Positions 28,951-38,330 of a DNA stretch of 64,000 nucleotides are shown one piece after another. Numbering within the stretch: the first letter of the stretch is position 1; the number at the start of each line of letters is the position of its first letter. The position numbers were made by a program, and so were the translations under genes. A model generated the notes under the pieces. The model saw nothing but the letters and a program-made list of their open reading frames with translations, was not told the origin of the DNA and made no database searches. This DNA is from Nocardioides sp. InS609-2. GTDB lineage: Bacteria > Actinomycetota > Actinomycetes > Propionibacteriales > Nocardioidaceae. The stretch is taken from assembly GCF_023208195.1 (NCBI RefSeq), contig NZ_CP060034.1:3286001-3350000 (forward strand), in the 5' to 3' direction.

Positions 28951-29736
28951 ATGTCCTCCATGACCTCCTCGCGCGTCCTTGCGCCCATCGGGACCGCCGG
29001 CAAGCTGTTCGCCTTCGGTCTCGACGTCGGCCGCGGACTCTTCAGGCGGCCCTTCCAGCTGCGCGAGTTCCTCCAGCAGGCGTGGTTCATCGCGTCGGTG
29101 ACGATCGTCCCGACCGCCCTGGTGGCAATCCCGTTCGGTGCGGTCATCGCGCTCCAGGTCGGCGGCCTGATCAAGCAGTTCGGCGCGCAGTCGTTCACCG
29201 GCTCCGCGGCCGTGCTCGCCGTCGTACGCGAGGCGGGACCGATCGCCACCTCGCTCCTGATCGCCGGCGCGGGCGGCTCGGCCATCGCCGCCGACCTCGG
29301 CGCCCGCAAGATCCGCGAAGAGCTCGACGCGATGATGGTGCTCGGCATCGACCCCATCCAGCGCCTGGTCGTGCCCCGCGTGCTGGCCTGCATGCTCGTC
29401 GCGTTCTTCCTCAACGGCCTCGTGAGTGTCGTCGGTGTCGCCGGTGGCTACGTCTTCAACGTCGTGCTGCAAGACGGCACGCCAGGGGCCTATTTAGCGA
29501 GCTTCACCGCGCTCGCACAGCTACCCGACCTCTGGCAGGGCATGGCCAAGGCACTGGTCTTCGGTCTCATCGCGGCCATCGTCGCGTCGTACAAGGGCAT
29601 GAACGCCGCAGGTGGCCCGAAGGGCGTCGGCGACGCCGTGAACGAGTCCGTGGTCATCAGCTTCATGCTGCTGTTCGTCGTCAACTTCGTGATGAGCGCG
29701 ATCTACCTCCAGCTCGTTCCACCGAAGACGGGTTGA
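28951..29736 (+). CDS. Mce operon permease YrbE-A (MlaE family)
   Basis: The 261-aa integral membrane protein of the MlaE/YrbE family has five to six hydrophobic segments, the motifs VREAGPIATSLLIAGAGGSAIAADLG and KIREELDAMMVLGIDP, and the late YKGMNAAGGPKGVGDAVNESVV. It forms a heterodimeric permease with the next gene product, driven by Mkl. ATG 28951 begins 7 bases after the mkl stop. A start slightly downstream is possible because the first 20 residues are poorly conserved in such proteins. Confidence 0.9.
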   Translation: MSSMTSSRVLAPIGTAGKLFAFGLDVGRGLFRRPFQLREFLQQAWFIASVTIVPTALVAIPFGAVIALQVGGLIKQFGAQSFTGSAAVLAVVREAGPIATSLLIAGAGGSAIAADLGARKIREELDAMMVLGIDPIQRLVVPRVLACMLVAFFLNGLVSVVGVAGGYVFNVVLQDGTPGAYLASFTALAQLPDLWQGMAKALVFGLIAAIVASYKGMNAAGGPKGVGDAVNESVVISFMLLFVVNFVMSAIYLQLVPPKTG

Positions 29737-29740
29737 CGCG

Positions 29741-30568
29741 ATGGCCTCGTTGAAGTCCGTCTATGAGCGCCCCATCCAGATGGTCGACACCCTGGGTGGC
29801 CAGCTGGCGTTCTACATCCGTGCCCTGGCGTGGACCCCGCGCACGATCACCCGCTACAAGAAGGAGATCCTGCGCATCCTGGCCGAGGTCACCCTGGGGT
29901 CGGGGTCGCTCGCGGTCATCGGCGGCACCGTCGGTGTCATCACCGCGATGTGCTTCTTCACCGGCACCGAGGTCGGGCTGCAGGGCTACGCCGCCCTCAA
30001 CCAGATCGGCACCGCCGCCTTCTCCGGCTTCCTCTCCGCCTACTTCAACACCCGCGAGATCGCGCCCCTGGTCGCCGGCATCGCCCTGGCCGCCACCGTG
30101 GGCTGTGGCTTCACCGCCCAGCTCGGCGCCATGCGCATCTCCGAGGAGGTCGACGCCCTCGAGGTGATGGCCATCCCGTCGCTGCCGTTCCTGGTGACCA
30201 CCCGCATCATCGGTGGCCTGATCGCGATCATCCCCCTGTATGTCGTCGGCCTGCTGTCGTCGTACTTCGCGACCCGGCTGACGCTCACAAAGTTCTTCGG
30301 GCAGAGCGCAGGCACCTACGACCACTACTTCAACCAGTTCCTGCCGCCCGGTGACGTGCTGTGGTCGTTCGGCAAGGTGCTGGTGTTCGCGGTGACGGTC
30401 ATCCTGATCCACTGCTACCACGGCTACACCGCCTCCGGCGGCCCTGCCGGCGTGGGTCTGGCCGTGGGCCGCGCGGTGCGCACGAGCATCGTCGCGATCA
30501 ACGTGATCGACCTGTTCCTGTCGATGGCCATCTGGGGCACCACCACGACCGTGCGACTGGCCGGGTGA
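29741..30568 (+). CDS. Mce operon permease YrbE-B (MlaE family)
   Basis: This second, 275-aa YrbE permease is paralogous to its neighbour. It contains REIAPLVAGIALAATVGCGFTAQLGAM, RISEEVDALEVMAIP and the late YHGYTASGGPAGVGLAVGRAV. Two different YrbE proteins per operon are the actinobacterial rule. It starts 4 bases after the previous stop and its own stop touches the mceA start region. Location is the cytoplasmic membrane. Confidence 0.9.
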   Translation: MASLKSVYERPIQMVDTLGGQLAFYIRALAWTPRTITRYKKEILRILAEVTLGSGSLAVIGGTVGVITAMCFFTGTEVGLQGYAALNQIGTAAFSGFLSAYFNTREIAPLVAGIALAATVGCGFTAQLGAMRISEEVDALEVMAIPSLPFLVTTRIIGGLIAIIPLYVVGLLSSYFATRLTLTKFFGQSAGTYDHYFNQFLPPGDVLWSFGKVLVFAVTVILIHCYHGYTASGGPAGVGLAVGRAVRTSIVAINVIDLFLSMAIWGTTTTVRLAG

Positions 30569-30573
30569 CGACC

Positions 30574-31875
30574 ATGAACCCGTTGCGCAACCACAAGGTG
30601 CTCGGCATCGTCTTCCTGTGCCTGCTGCTGGCCAGCGTGTGGCTGACCACCTCGATCTTCAACAAGAAGTTCACCGACTACGACGAGGTCTACCTCCAGA
30701 CCTCCAAGATCGGCCTGCAGATGCCGTCCCGGGCCGACGTCAAGATCCGCGGCGTCCAGGTGGGCGAGGTGCTCGATTACGACGTCACCGACGACGGTGC
30801 CCGCCTCACCCTCGGCATCTACCCCGACCAACGCGACACCATCCCTGCCAACGTGTCCGGCTCGATCGTGCCCAAGACGCTGTTCGGCGAGAAGTACGTC
30901 TCCCTGATCGTGCCCGACCAGCCCAACGGCACCATCAAGGTCGACCAGACGATCCCGCGGACCCACGTCTCCACCGAGGTCGAGGAGGTGCTCTCCGACC
31001 TGTACCCGTTGCTGCGTGCGGTGCAGCCGGCCGAGATCAACACCACCCTCAACGCACTGGCGACCGCGCTCGAGGGCCGTGGTGATCAGCTCGGCGAGAA
31101 CCTCGAGACCGTCGACCTCTACCTCAAGCGGATGAACCCGCAGATCCCGGCGCTGGTCGACGACCTCAAGCTGACCGTCGATGTGGCCGACACCTACAGC
31201 GACGTGCTGCCGCAGGTTGCGAGGATCCTGCGCGACACCATCAAGACCACCGGCACGCTCGAGGGTCGCGAGGTCAAGCTGAACGCGCTCTTCAAGGACG
31301 TCGGCGCCTTCTCCGACACCGCGCGCACGTTCCTCGACGAGAACGGCGACAACATCATCCGCCTCGGCCAGGTCAGCGAGCAGCAGCTGACGGTGCTGGC
31401 GAAGTACGCGCCGGAGTACCCCTGCCTCCTCGACGGCATGGTGCGTGCCGGAAAGCTGCAGGCGGCGGCCTTCCGCGACTTCACCCTCCACATCAACCTG
31501 GAGCTGCTGCCCCACCAGCCGCGCGGCTACACCGCCGCGGACAAGCCCCGGTACGGCGCCAGGAACGGCCCCTACTGCGGACAGCTCCCCAATCCGCCGT
31601 TCAACCAGTCCAACCCCGTGCGCAGCCAGCCCAACTTCGACGACGGCGTCGACGAGCCGACCGGAAAGGGCATCTCCCGAGTCGCGCCCGGCTACGGCCA
31701 GGCGTGGTCCGGTGGCTACGGCTACGCGGGGAGCCCCGAGGAGTCAGCAGTGCTCAAGGAACTGATGGGGCCGGCCCTCGGGTCGAGCGCCGCCGACGTG
31801 CCTGACCTCGGAGTGCTGCTCCTGGGGCCGATGGCTCGTGGCGCCGAAGTCGGTCTCGCGGAAGGCGGTCAGTGA
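30574..31875 (+). CDS. MCE family protein, first of operon (MceA position)
   Basis: The protein of about 433 aa has an N-terminal membrane anchor (VLGIVFLCLLLASVWLT) and then an MCE/MlaD domain, with YLQTSKIGLQMPSRADVKIRGVQVGEV. A long helical region and a Pro/Asn/Gly-rich tail follow. MCE proteins assemble into a hydrophobic conduit for lipids or sterols across the envelope. ATG 30574 is used; GTG 30565 overlaps the upstream stop and adds three residues. The letter A reflects position in the operon only. Confidence 0.88.
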   Translation: MNPLRNHKVLGIVFLCLLLASVWLTTSIFNKKFTDYDEVYLQTSKIGLQMPSRADVKIRGVQVGEVLDYDVTDDGARLTLGIYPDQRDTIPANVSGSIVPKTLFGEKYVSLIVPDQPNGTIKVDQTIPRTHVSTEVEEVLSDLYPLLRAVQPAEINTTLNALATALEGRGDQLGENLETVDLYLKRMNPQIPALVDDLKLTVDVADTYSDVLPQVARILRDTIKTTGTLEGREVKLNALFKDVGAFSDTARTFLDENGDNIIRLGQVSEQQLTVLAKYAPEYPCLLDGMVRAGKLQAAAFRDFTLHINLELLPHQPRGYTAADKPRYGARNGPYCGQLPNPPFNQSNPVRSQPNFDDGVDEPTGKGISRVAPGYGQAWSGGYGYAGSPEESAVLKELMGPALGSSAADVPDLGVLLLGPMARGAEVGLAEGGQ

Positions 31876-32909
31876 TGCCCATTCTCGACAAGCGCACTGC
31901 TGGTGACCTCACCAAGCTGCTGATCTTCATCCTGGTCACCACCGTGGCCACCGGAGTGCTCGTGGTGGTCATCGGCAACGTCTCCTTCGCCGGCAGCAAG
32001 GAGTTCAAGGCCGAGTTCACCGACGCCACCGGTGTCGTCAAGGGCGACGACGTCCGCATCGCCGGCGTCAAGGTCGGCGTCGTCAAGGACGTCGAGATCG
32101 TCGACCGCACGCGAGCACTGGTGACCTTCAAGGTCGAGAAGGACACCTCGATCACCGCGGCCACCAACGCCGCGATCCGCTACCGCAACCTCGTCGGCCA
32201 GCGCTACATCGCCCTGCGCCAGGAGGTCGGTGAGACCACCCGGCTCAAGCAGGGTGCGACGATCCCGGTGTCGAAGACTTCACCGGCGCTCGACCTGACC
32301 GTGCTGTTCAACGGCTTCAAGCCGCTCTTCCAGGCGCTGTCACCCTCCGACCTCAACAAGCTGTCGTACGAGGTCGTGCAGGTCTTCCAGGGCGAGGGGG
32401 GCACGCTCGAGGGCCTGCTCCAGCACACCGCGTCGGTCACCTCGACGCTCGCCGACCGCGACGAGGTCATCTCGGCGCTCATCGACAACCTCAACGAGGT
32501 GCTCGACCACCTCGGCGACCGTGACAAGCAGCTCTCCCAGCTGATCGTCTCGTTCCGCCAGCTCGTCGGTGGCCTCAAGAGCGACCGCCAGGCCATCCTC
32601 GGCTCCCTCGACTCGATCTCCGACCTGTCGGTGCAGACTGCCGGCCTGGTCTCCGGCATCCGCCCGCCACTCGTTGAGGACATCAAGCAGCTGCGCGCGT
32701 TCGCCGGCAACCTCGACAAGAACAAGGGCGAGATCGACCGCGCGTTGCAGGTGCTCCCGATCAAGCTCGAGAAGGTCGGCCGTACGGCGATCTACGGATC
32801 GTGGTTCAACTTCTACCTGTGCGAGTTCAAGGGCAGCATCAAGCTGCCGGCCGGCCAGGAGCTGCCCGTCCAGTACAGCACCGGATCGGACAGGTGTTCG
32901 CTGCGATGA
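31875..32909 (+). CDS. MCE family protein (MceB position)
   Basis: The protein of about 344 aa has a membrane segment LLIFILVTTVATGVLVVVIG, then an MCE domain with EFTDATGVVKGDDVRIAGVKVGVV and IRYRNLVGQRYIAL. A helical coiled region (SVTSTLADRDEVISALIDNLNEVL) leads to a C-terminus with two cysteines. It is part of the hetero-oligomeric Mce channel. ATG 31875 shares a base with the previous stop (TGATG); a GTG one codon earlier is the alternative. The neighbours on both sides are MCE paralogues. Confidence 0.88.
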   Translation: MPILDKRTAGDLTKLLIFILVTTVATGVLVVVIGNVSFAGSKEFKAEFTDATGVVKGDDVRIAGVKVGVVKDVEIVDRTRALVTFKVEKDTSITAATNAAIRYRNLVGQRYIALRQEVGETTRLKQGATIPVSKTSPALDLTVLFNGFKPLFQALSPSDLNKLSYEVVQVFQGEGGTLEGLLQHTASVTSTLADRDEVISALIDNLNEVLDHLGDRDKQLSQLIVSFRQLVGGLKSDRQAILGSLDSISDLSVQTAGLVSGIRPPLVEDIKQLRAFAGNLDKNKGEIDRALQVLPIKLEKVGRTAIYGSWFNFYLCEFKGSIKLPAGQELPVQYSTGSDRCSLR

Positions 32910-33868
32910 TTCCCTTCCGCGAACGCAACCCGGTGATCATCGGTGCGGCCAGCCTGGCCGTCATCGCGGCGCTGATCATGTCTGCCTTCCGCGCCGACGA
33001 CCTCCCGGTCATCGGCGGCGGTGACACCTACTACGCCGCCTTCTCCGAGTCCGGTGGCCTCAAGCCCAACGACGAGGTCCGCATTGCCGGTGTCCGCGTC
33101 GGCAAGGTCAAGAGCGTCGAGCTCGACGGCGACCACGTCCAGGTCACGTTCAAGGTCGACAGCGCCGCCGAGTTCGGCGCCGACTCCCGCGCCGCCATCA
33201 AGGTCAAGACCCTGCTCGGCGCGATGTTCCTCGCCATCGAGCCCGCCGGTGGCAGCCAGCTGAAGGCGGAGTCCGAGATCCCGATCGACCGCACGACCTC
33301 GCCGTACGACGTCGTCGACGCCTTCTCGGGCCTGGCCGACACCGCCGAGGAGATCGACACCGACCAGCTCGCCGAGTCCCTCTCGACGCTGGCCGACCTG
33401 ACGCGCAACACGCCCGAGGAGTTCAAGGCGGCCCTCGACGGCGTCTCGCGGCTCTCGAGCAACATCGCCGCCAAGGACACCCAGATCAACGGTCTGCTCA
33501 CCAACCTCGACCGCGTCGCAACCGTCCTCGACGCACGCGACGAGGACATCATCGGCCTGATGAAGGACGCCGACGTGCTCTTCCAGGCGCTGGTGGCGAG
33601 GCGCGAGTCGGTGCACAACCTGCTGACCTCGACCTCGACGCTCTCGAAGGAGCTCACCCTGCTCGTCCAGCAGAGCCGGGCCGACCTCAAGCCCGCCCTC
33701 ACCCACTTGGAGAGTGTCGTCGCGGTGCTGAACAAGAACGAGGACAACCTCGACAATAGCCTCCGCCTGATGGCGCCGTTCTACCGCGTCTTCGCCAACA
33801 CGCTCGGCACCGGACCCTGGTTCGACACCTACATCCAGAACCTTCCTCCCGTCCCGGAGGTGGGCTGA
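32906..33868 (+). CDS. MCE family protein (MceC position)
   Basis: The 320-aa paralogue has a short cytoplasmic start (MIPFRERNP), a membrane anchor and an MCE domain with AFSESGGLKPNDEVRIAGVR and IKVKTLLGAMFLAIEP. The long helical region contains repeated Asp/Glu-rich heptads. Such helices form the barrel of the Mce tunnel. The start overlaps the previous stop by four bases. Substrate is not determined by the sequence; cholesterol, fatty acids or phospholipids are known substrates of mycobacterial Mce systems. Confidence 0.88.
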   Translation: MIPFRERNPVIIGAASLAVIAALIMSAFRADDLPVIGGGDTYYAAFSESGGLKPNDEVRIAGVRVGKVKSVELDGDHVQVTFKVDSAAEFGADSRAAIKVKTLLGAMFLAIEPAGGSQLKAESEIPIDRTTSPYDVVDAFSGLADTAEEIDTDQLAESLSTLADLTRNTPEEFKAALDGVSRLSSNIAAKDTQINGLLTNLDRVATVLDARDEDIIGLMKDADVLFQALVARRESVHNLLTSTSTLSKELTLLVQQSRADLKPALTHLESVVAVLNKNEDNLDNSLRLMAPFYRVFANTLGTGPWFDTYIQNLPPVPEVG

Positions 33869-33869
33869 C

Positions 33870-35003
33870 ATGGATGGTCTGAAGAGGTTCCTGGTCCCCG
33901 CCGTCATCGTGGCGCTGGTCGTCGCGGCCGCGCTGACGATGTTCGGCGGCGCGAAGCAGAAGACGCTGGTGGCGCACTTCCCGCGCGTCATCTCGGTCTA
34001 CGAGGGCAGCGACGTGCGCGTGCTCGGCGTCTCGGTCGGCACGGTCACGGAGGTCAAGCCCGACGGCACCGACGTCGTCGTCACCATGGAGTACGACGCC
34101 GACACCAAGTTGCCCGCGGACGCCAAGGCGGCCGTCATCTCGCCCAGCATCGTGGGCGACCGCTTCGTGCAGATCACGCCCGTCTACACCGGGGGTGACG
34201 TGCTGGCCGACAACGTCGAGCTGGACGCCGAGCGCACCGCCGTACCTCTCGAGCTCGACGAGATCTACGGCAGCATCGACACCCTGACGGTGGCCCTCGG
34301 TCCGACCGGCGCCAACCGCCAGGGCGCGCTGTCCGACCTCCTCGACGTCACCGCCGAGAACTTCGGCGGGCAGGGTGCCGCGTTCAACACCACTATCAAG
34401 AACTTCGGCAAGCTCAGTGAGACCCTCGACAACAACAAGGAAGAGCTGTTCGGCAGCGCCGCGCAGCTCGAGGCCTTCATCAAGACGCTCGCCGACAACG
34501 ATCAGACCGTGCGCGACTTCAACACGTCGCTCTCCCAGGTCTCCACGATGCTGGCCGGCGAGCGCCAGGAGCTGCAGGCGTCGCTGAAGAACCTCGCCGG
34601 CGCGCTGACCGAGGTGTCGTCGTTCGTGCAGGAGAATCGCGACATCCTGGGGCGCAACATCTCGGGCCTCAACCGGGTCTCCAAGGTGCTGGTCAAGCAG
34701 CGCGACGCCCTCGACGAGGTGCTCGGCACTGCTCCGCTGGCGCTCAACAACCTGGCGCTCACCTACAACCCGCAGGCCGGCACGCTCGACACCCGCGCCA
34801 ACATCGGCGAGCTGATCAACCAGATCCAGACCGACCCCGCGACCCTGCTCTGCGGGCTCACCGGTCAGGCCGACAAGAGCGGCAAGGTCTGTGACCTGAT
34901 CAAGGACGCGCTGCCGCGGTCTGCCGCGCTAGGTGGTGGGGTCAAGGGACCGCAGCCGCTGAGCGACCCCACCCTCGGCGGACTCGTGGAGGTGAAGCCA
35001 TGA
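33870..35003 (+). CDS. MCE family protein (MceD position)
   Basis: The 377-aa paralogue has an N-terminal anchor (FLVPAVIVALVVAAALTMFGG) and an MCE domain with FPRVISVYEGSDVRVLGVSVGTV and AVISPSIVGDRFVQI. A long helical segment and a Gly/Pro-containing tail follow. It sits one base after the mceC-position stop and overlaps the next gene by four bases. No missing conserved element is seen. It probably occupies one place in the hexameric Mce assembly. Confidence 0.88.
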   Translation: MDGLKRFLVPAVIVALVVAAALTMFGGAKQKTLVAHFPRVISVYEGSDVRVLGVSVGTVTEVKPDGTDVVVTMEYDADTKLPADAKAAVISPSIVGDRFVQITPVYTGGDVLADNVELDAERTAVPLELDEIYGSIDTLTVALGPTGANRQGALSDLLDVTAENFGGQGAAFNTTIKNFGKLSETLDNNKEELFGSAAQLEAFIKTLADNDQTVRDFNTSLSQVSTMLAGERQELQASLKNLAGALTEVSSFVQENRDILGRNISGLNRVSKVLVKQRDALDEVLGTAPLALNNLALTYNPQAGTLDTRANIGELINQIQTDPATLLCGLTGQADKSGKVCDLIKDALPRSAALGGGVKGPQPLSDPTLGGLVEVKP

Positions 35004-36445
35004 GCATTCGACCGGTCAAGGCCCTACTGCTGCTGCTGGCCCTGGTGCTCACCACCTCGGCGTGCGAATTCGACGTCTACAAGCTGCCGTTGCCCGGCGG
35101 ACCCGACGTCGGCGACAACCCGATCTCCGTCACCGTGAAGTTCGCCGACGTGCTCGACCTGGTGCCGCAGTCGACGGTCAAGGTCAACGACGTCAGCGTC
35201 GGCAAGGTCACCGACATCAAGCTCGACGGATTCGTCGCCGAGGTGACGCTGAAGGTCCGCAACGACGTGAAGCTCCCCGCCAATGCCACGGCCCAGATCC
35301 GCCAGACCAGCCTGCTGGGCGAGAAGTTCGTCAGCCTCGAACCGCCTGCCACCGGTGCCAGCGCCAACCCACTGGGCAACGGCGACACCATCCCGCTCGA
35401 CCGCACCGGCCGCAACCCGGAGGTCGAGGAGGTGCTCGGCGCGCTGAGCCTGATCCTCAACGGCGGCGGCGTCGCCCAGCTGAAGACCATCACCTCCGAG
35501 CTCAACAATGCGCTCGAGGGACGCGAGGGCTCGGCCAAGTCGGTGCTGACGCAGGTCCGCACCCTGGTCACCCAGCTCGACGACAACAAGATCGACATCC
35601 TCAACGCCATCGAGAGCCTCAACCGACTGGCCCTCTCGGTGCAGAGGGAACAGCCGACCATCGACGCCGCGCTCGAGGAGCTACCGTCGGCGCTGAACTC
35701 GATCGACAAGCAGCGGGCCGACCTGGTCAAGATGCTGCAGGCGCTCGACGAGCTCAGCTCCGTGGGCGTGAAGGTCATCTCCGAGTCGAAGGCGTCGACC
35801 ATCAACGCCCTCGAGCAGCTGACGCCGGTGCTGTCGCAGTTCGCCGCGTCGGGCGACAACTTCGCTAACGCGTTCAACGTGTTCCTGACCTACCCGTTCG
35901 TAGACGAGGTCGTCGGCCGCGACCCGCAGGTCGCCCGCAACCTCCACATGGGCGACTACACGAATCTGGCGATCCAGCTCGATCTCGAGCTGCCGAAGAT
36001 CGGCGACCCGCCCACCCTGCCGACCAACCTGCCGACGATCATCGACCCGACGATCGTCATCGACAACGTGCTCGAGTGCATCAAGAGCGGCAGCCTGAGC
36101 AGCCCCGCGTGCCAGAAGGTGCTCAGCAACCTGAAGGACCTGCTGAAGCTGCGCGAGGAGTGCCAGAAGCCAGAGAACAGGGACAAGGACGTGTGCAAGG
36201 AGCTCAACCAGGTCCTGCCCACCGATGCTCCGGTCCCGACCGTGCTGCCGACCACCCTGCCGCCCGGCCCCACGGGCCTGCCGAGCTTGCCGGGCCTGCC
36301 CGGTCTCGGGCGTGCGCCTGCAGGCAAGGAACGCCCGGCCGGCGCCGGGCCGACGTTCGGTGAGCTGATGGAGATGTACGACCCGTCGCTGGTGCGCCTG
36401 CTCGTGCCGGCTATGACGTCGACCGGAAAGGCGGGGAAGCGATGA
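35000..36445 (+). CDS. MCE family lipoprotein (MceE position)
   Basis: The 481-aa protein begins with a lipoprotein signal peptide, lipobox LTTSAC, instead of a plain membrane anchor, which is the hallmark of the fifth Mce protein. The MCE domain contains VKFADVLDLVPQSTVKVNDVSVG. The C-terminus is Pro/Thr/Leu-rich (VPTVLPTTLPPGPTGLPSLP) after two cysteine pairs near residues 355-390. It should be lipid-anchored to the outer face of the membrane. ATGA overlaps occur at both ends. Confidence 0.9.
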   Translation: MSIRPVKALLLLLALVLTTSACEFDVYKLPLPGGPDVGDNPISVTVKFADVLDLVPQSTVKVNDVSVGKVTDIKLDGFVAEVTLKVRNDVKLPANATAQIRQTSLLGEKFVSLEPPATGASANPLGNGDTIPLDRTGRNPEVEEVLGALSLILNGGGVAQLKTITSELNNALEGREGSAKSVLTQVRTLVTQLDDNKIDILNAIESLNRLALSVQREQPTIDAALEELPSALNSIDKQRADLVKMLQALDELSSVGVKVISESKASTINALEQLTPVLSQFAASGDNFANAFNVFLTYPFVDEVVGRDPQVARNLHMGDYTNLAIQLDLELPKIGDPPTLPTNLPTIIDPTIVIDNVLECIKSGSLSSPACQKVLSNLKDLLKLREECQKPENRDKDVCKELNQVLPTDAPVPTVLPTTLPPGPTGLPSLPGLPGLGRAPAGKERPAGAGPTFGELMEMYDPSLVRLLVPAMTSTGKAGKR

Positions 36446-37728
36446 TCTCGCGCCGTACCAAGATCCAGCTCGTCATCTTCGTCGTCATCACGTTGCTCGG
36501 CGTCACCTTCGTCGGGGCGCGCTATGCCCGCCTCGACCGGGTCTTCTACGACGACACCTACACCGTGGTAGCGCACTTCCCCGACTCCGGCGGCGCGTTC
36601 GCCGGGGCCGAGGTCTCCTACCGCGGTGTCCGGGTCGGCCAGGTCTCCAAGATGGTGCTGACCAAGCAGGGTGTCGACATCCACCTCTCCATCGACAAGG
36701 ACTTCGACCGCATCCCGGCCGACACCGAGGCGCTCGTGGGCAACCGGTCGGCCGTGGGGGAGCAGTACGTCGAGCTGCAGCCCAAGGTCGACGGCAAGCC
36801 GTTCCTCTCGGACAAGTCCGAGATCGCGCTGGCCGACACGGCCATCCCGATCGCCACCGACACTCTCCTGACCGACATCACCAACACCGTCGAGAGCGTC
36901 GACAAGGAGTCGCTGCAGACGGTCGTCACCGAGTTCGGCACCGCCTTCGGTGGCACCGGCCAGGACCTCCAGACGATCATCGACTCAGGCGGCGCGTTCA
37001 TCGAGGCCGCCAACGAGAACTTCGATGTCACGACCGCGCTGATCCGTGACAGCAACACCGTGCTCAAGGGCCAGATCGCCTCCGAGAGCGCGATCCGGTC
37101 GTTCGCCAAGGACCTCTCACTCTTCAGCGGCGCGCTCGCCGGCTCCGACAAGGATCTGCGCGCGGTGATCGACAACGGCAGCGCCACCGCCAACCAGCTG
37201 CGCACCTTCCTCGAGGAGAACCGCGTCGACCTGGCCGAGCTGATCAACAACCTGGTCACCACCGGCGAGGTCGTCGTCAAGCACCTCGACGGCGTCGAGC
37301 AGCTCCTGGTGGTCTACCCGTACGTCGTCGAGGGTGGCTTCACGGTCGTGTCTCGCGACGCCAACACCGGCAACTACGACGCACACTTCGGCATGGTGCT
37401 CACCGACAAGCCGGCGGTCTGCCACAAGGGCTACGAGGGCACCGACCGGCGCCCGCCCCAGGACGGCGAGAACCGGGCCATGAACACGGACGCGCACTGC
37501 GCCGAGCCGGCCACCCAGTCCAACGCCCGTGGTGCCCAGAACGCCCCGCGGGCCGGGGCCTCCTACCGCGCACCTGCGATGGCGGCCTACGACCCGCAAA
37601 CGGGTCATCTCACGTGGGGCGAGCAGACAGCCAGCCGGTTGCAGTCCACCGGTAACGTGGCTCCGCAGTCATTCGGAGAGGAGTCGTGGAAGTGGTTGTT
37701 CCTCCAGCCCCTGCTGGCTCAGGACTGA
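36442..37728 (+). CDS. MCE family protein (MceF position)
   Basis: The 428-aa last MCE paralogue has a membrane anchor (IQLVIFVVITLLGVTFVGARY), an MCE domain with HFPDSGGAFAGAEVSYRGVRVGQV and EALVGNRSAVGEQYVEL, a helical region, and a C-terminal part with cysteines and GASYRAPAMAAYDPQTGHLTWG. This tail is typical of MceF-type proteins. The 3' end overlaps the next gene by 43 bp, more than elsewhere in the operon. Membrane-anchored, with the bulk outside the cytoplasm. Confidence 0.88.
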   Translation: MISRRTKIQLVIFVVITLLGVTFVGARYARLDRVFYDDTYTVVAHFPDSGGAFAGAEVSYRGVRVGQVSKMVLTKQGVDIHLSIDKDFDRIPADTEALVGNRSAVGEQYVELQPKVDGKPFLSDKSEIALADTAIPIATDTLLTDITNTVESVDKESLQTVVTEFGTAFGGTGQDLQTIIDSGGAFIEAANENFDVTTALIRDSNTVLKGQIASESAIRSFAKDLSLFSGALAGSDKDLRAVIDNGSATANQLRTFLEENRVDLAELINNLVTTGEVVVKHLDGVEQLLVVYPYVVEGGFTVVSRDANTGNYDAHFGMVLTDKPAVCHKGYEGTDRRPPQDGENRAMNTDAHCAEPATQSNARGAQNAPRAGASYRAPAMAAYDPQTGHLTWGEQTASRLQSTGNVAPQSFGEESWKWLFLQPLLAQD

Positions 37729-38330
37729 CGACCCCCGCTTCCGACGACCGCCCCACGGCATCCGCGTTCCGCTGGCTGCTCGCGGGCGTCCTCGGAGTGC
37801 TGCTCGTCGTGAGCGCCGGCGTGCTCGTCTGGCTGCTGGTGCGTGGTGGTGACGCCGACGACACCCAGGCCGAGCGCGAGCAGGTGATGTCGACCGCGCA
37901 GCAGTTTGCGCTGCGCATCAACACCTACGGCCCGGACCTGCTCGACAACAAGGAGCAGATGCCCGACTACCGCACGGGCGTCAGCGAGCTGCTCACCCCC
38001 AAGTTCGCCGCCGACTTCGACAAGAACGTCTCGATCGCCGAGCAGACCGTCGTCCAGGCGGGCATTGCCCGCAAGGGCGAGGTGTTCGCGATCGGCGTGT
38101 CCGACATCGACTCCGACTCGGCCCAGGCGCTGGTCGCCGGCCGCATCGATCAGTCGCTGGCCAAGGGCGACGACCGGGTCGACTCCGACCCGGTCCCGTT
38201 CCGCTACGTCGTCGACCTGGTGCGCATCGACGGCGAATGGCTCGTCGACGACTGGGACACCGCCAGCCGCGCCGGTCAGGAGCCCGGGTCCGGGCAGCCG
38301 GCCGACCCGGGGACGGGAGCCACGCCGTGA
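37686..38330 (+). CDS. Mce-associated membrane protein 1
   Basis: The 214-aa protein has one membrane segment near residues 28-52 (FRWLLAGVLGVLLVVSAGVLVWLLV). Its outer domain is of the Mce-associated, SnoaL/VirB8-like type and ends VVDLVRIDGEWLVDDWDT. Such proteins stabilise Mce complexes in mycobacteria. GTG 37686 follows GGAGAGGAG and lies inside the mceF 3' end. The following gene carries a related outer domain, so the two may work as a pair. Confidence 0.78.
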   Translation: MEVVVPPAPAGSGLTTPASDDRPTASAFRWLLAGVLGVLLVVSAGVLVWLLVRGGDADDTQAEREQVMSTAQQFALRINTYGPDLLDNKEQMPDYRTGVSELLTPKFAADFDKNVSIAEQTVVQAGIARKGEVFAIGVSDIDSDSAQALVAGRIDQSLAKGDDRVDSDPVPFRYVVDLVRIDGEWLVDDWDTASRAGQEPGSGQPADPGTGATP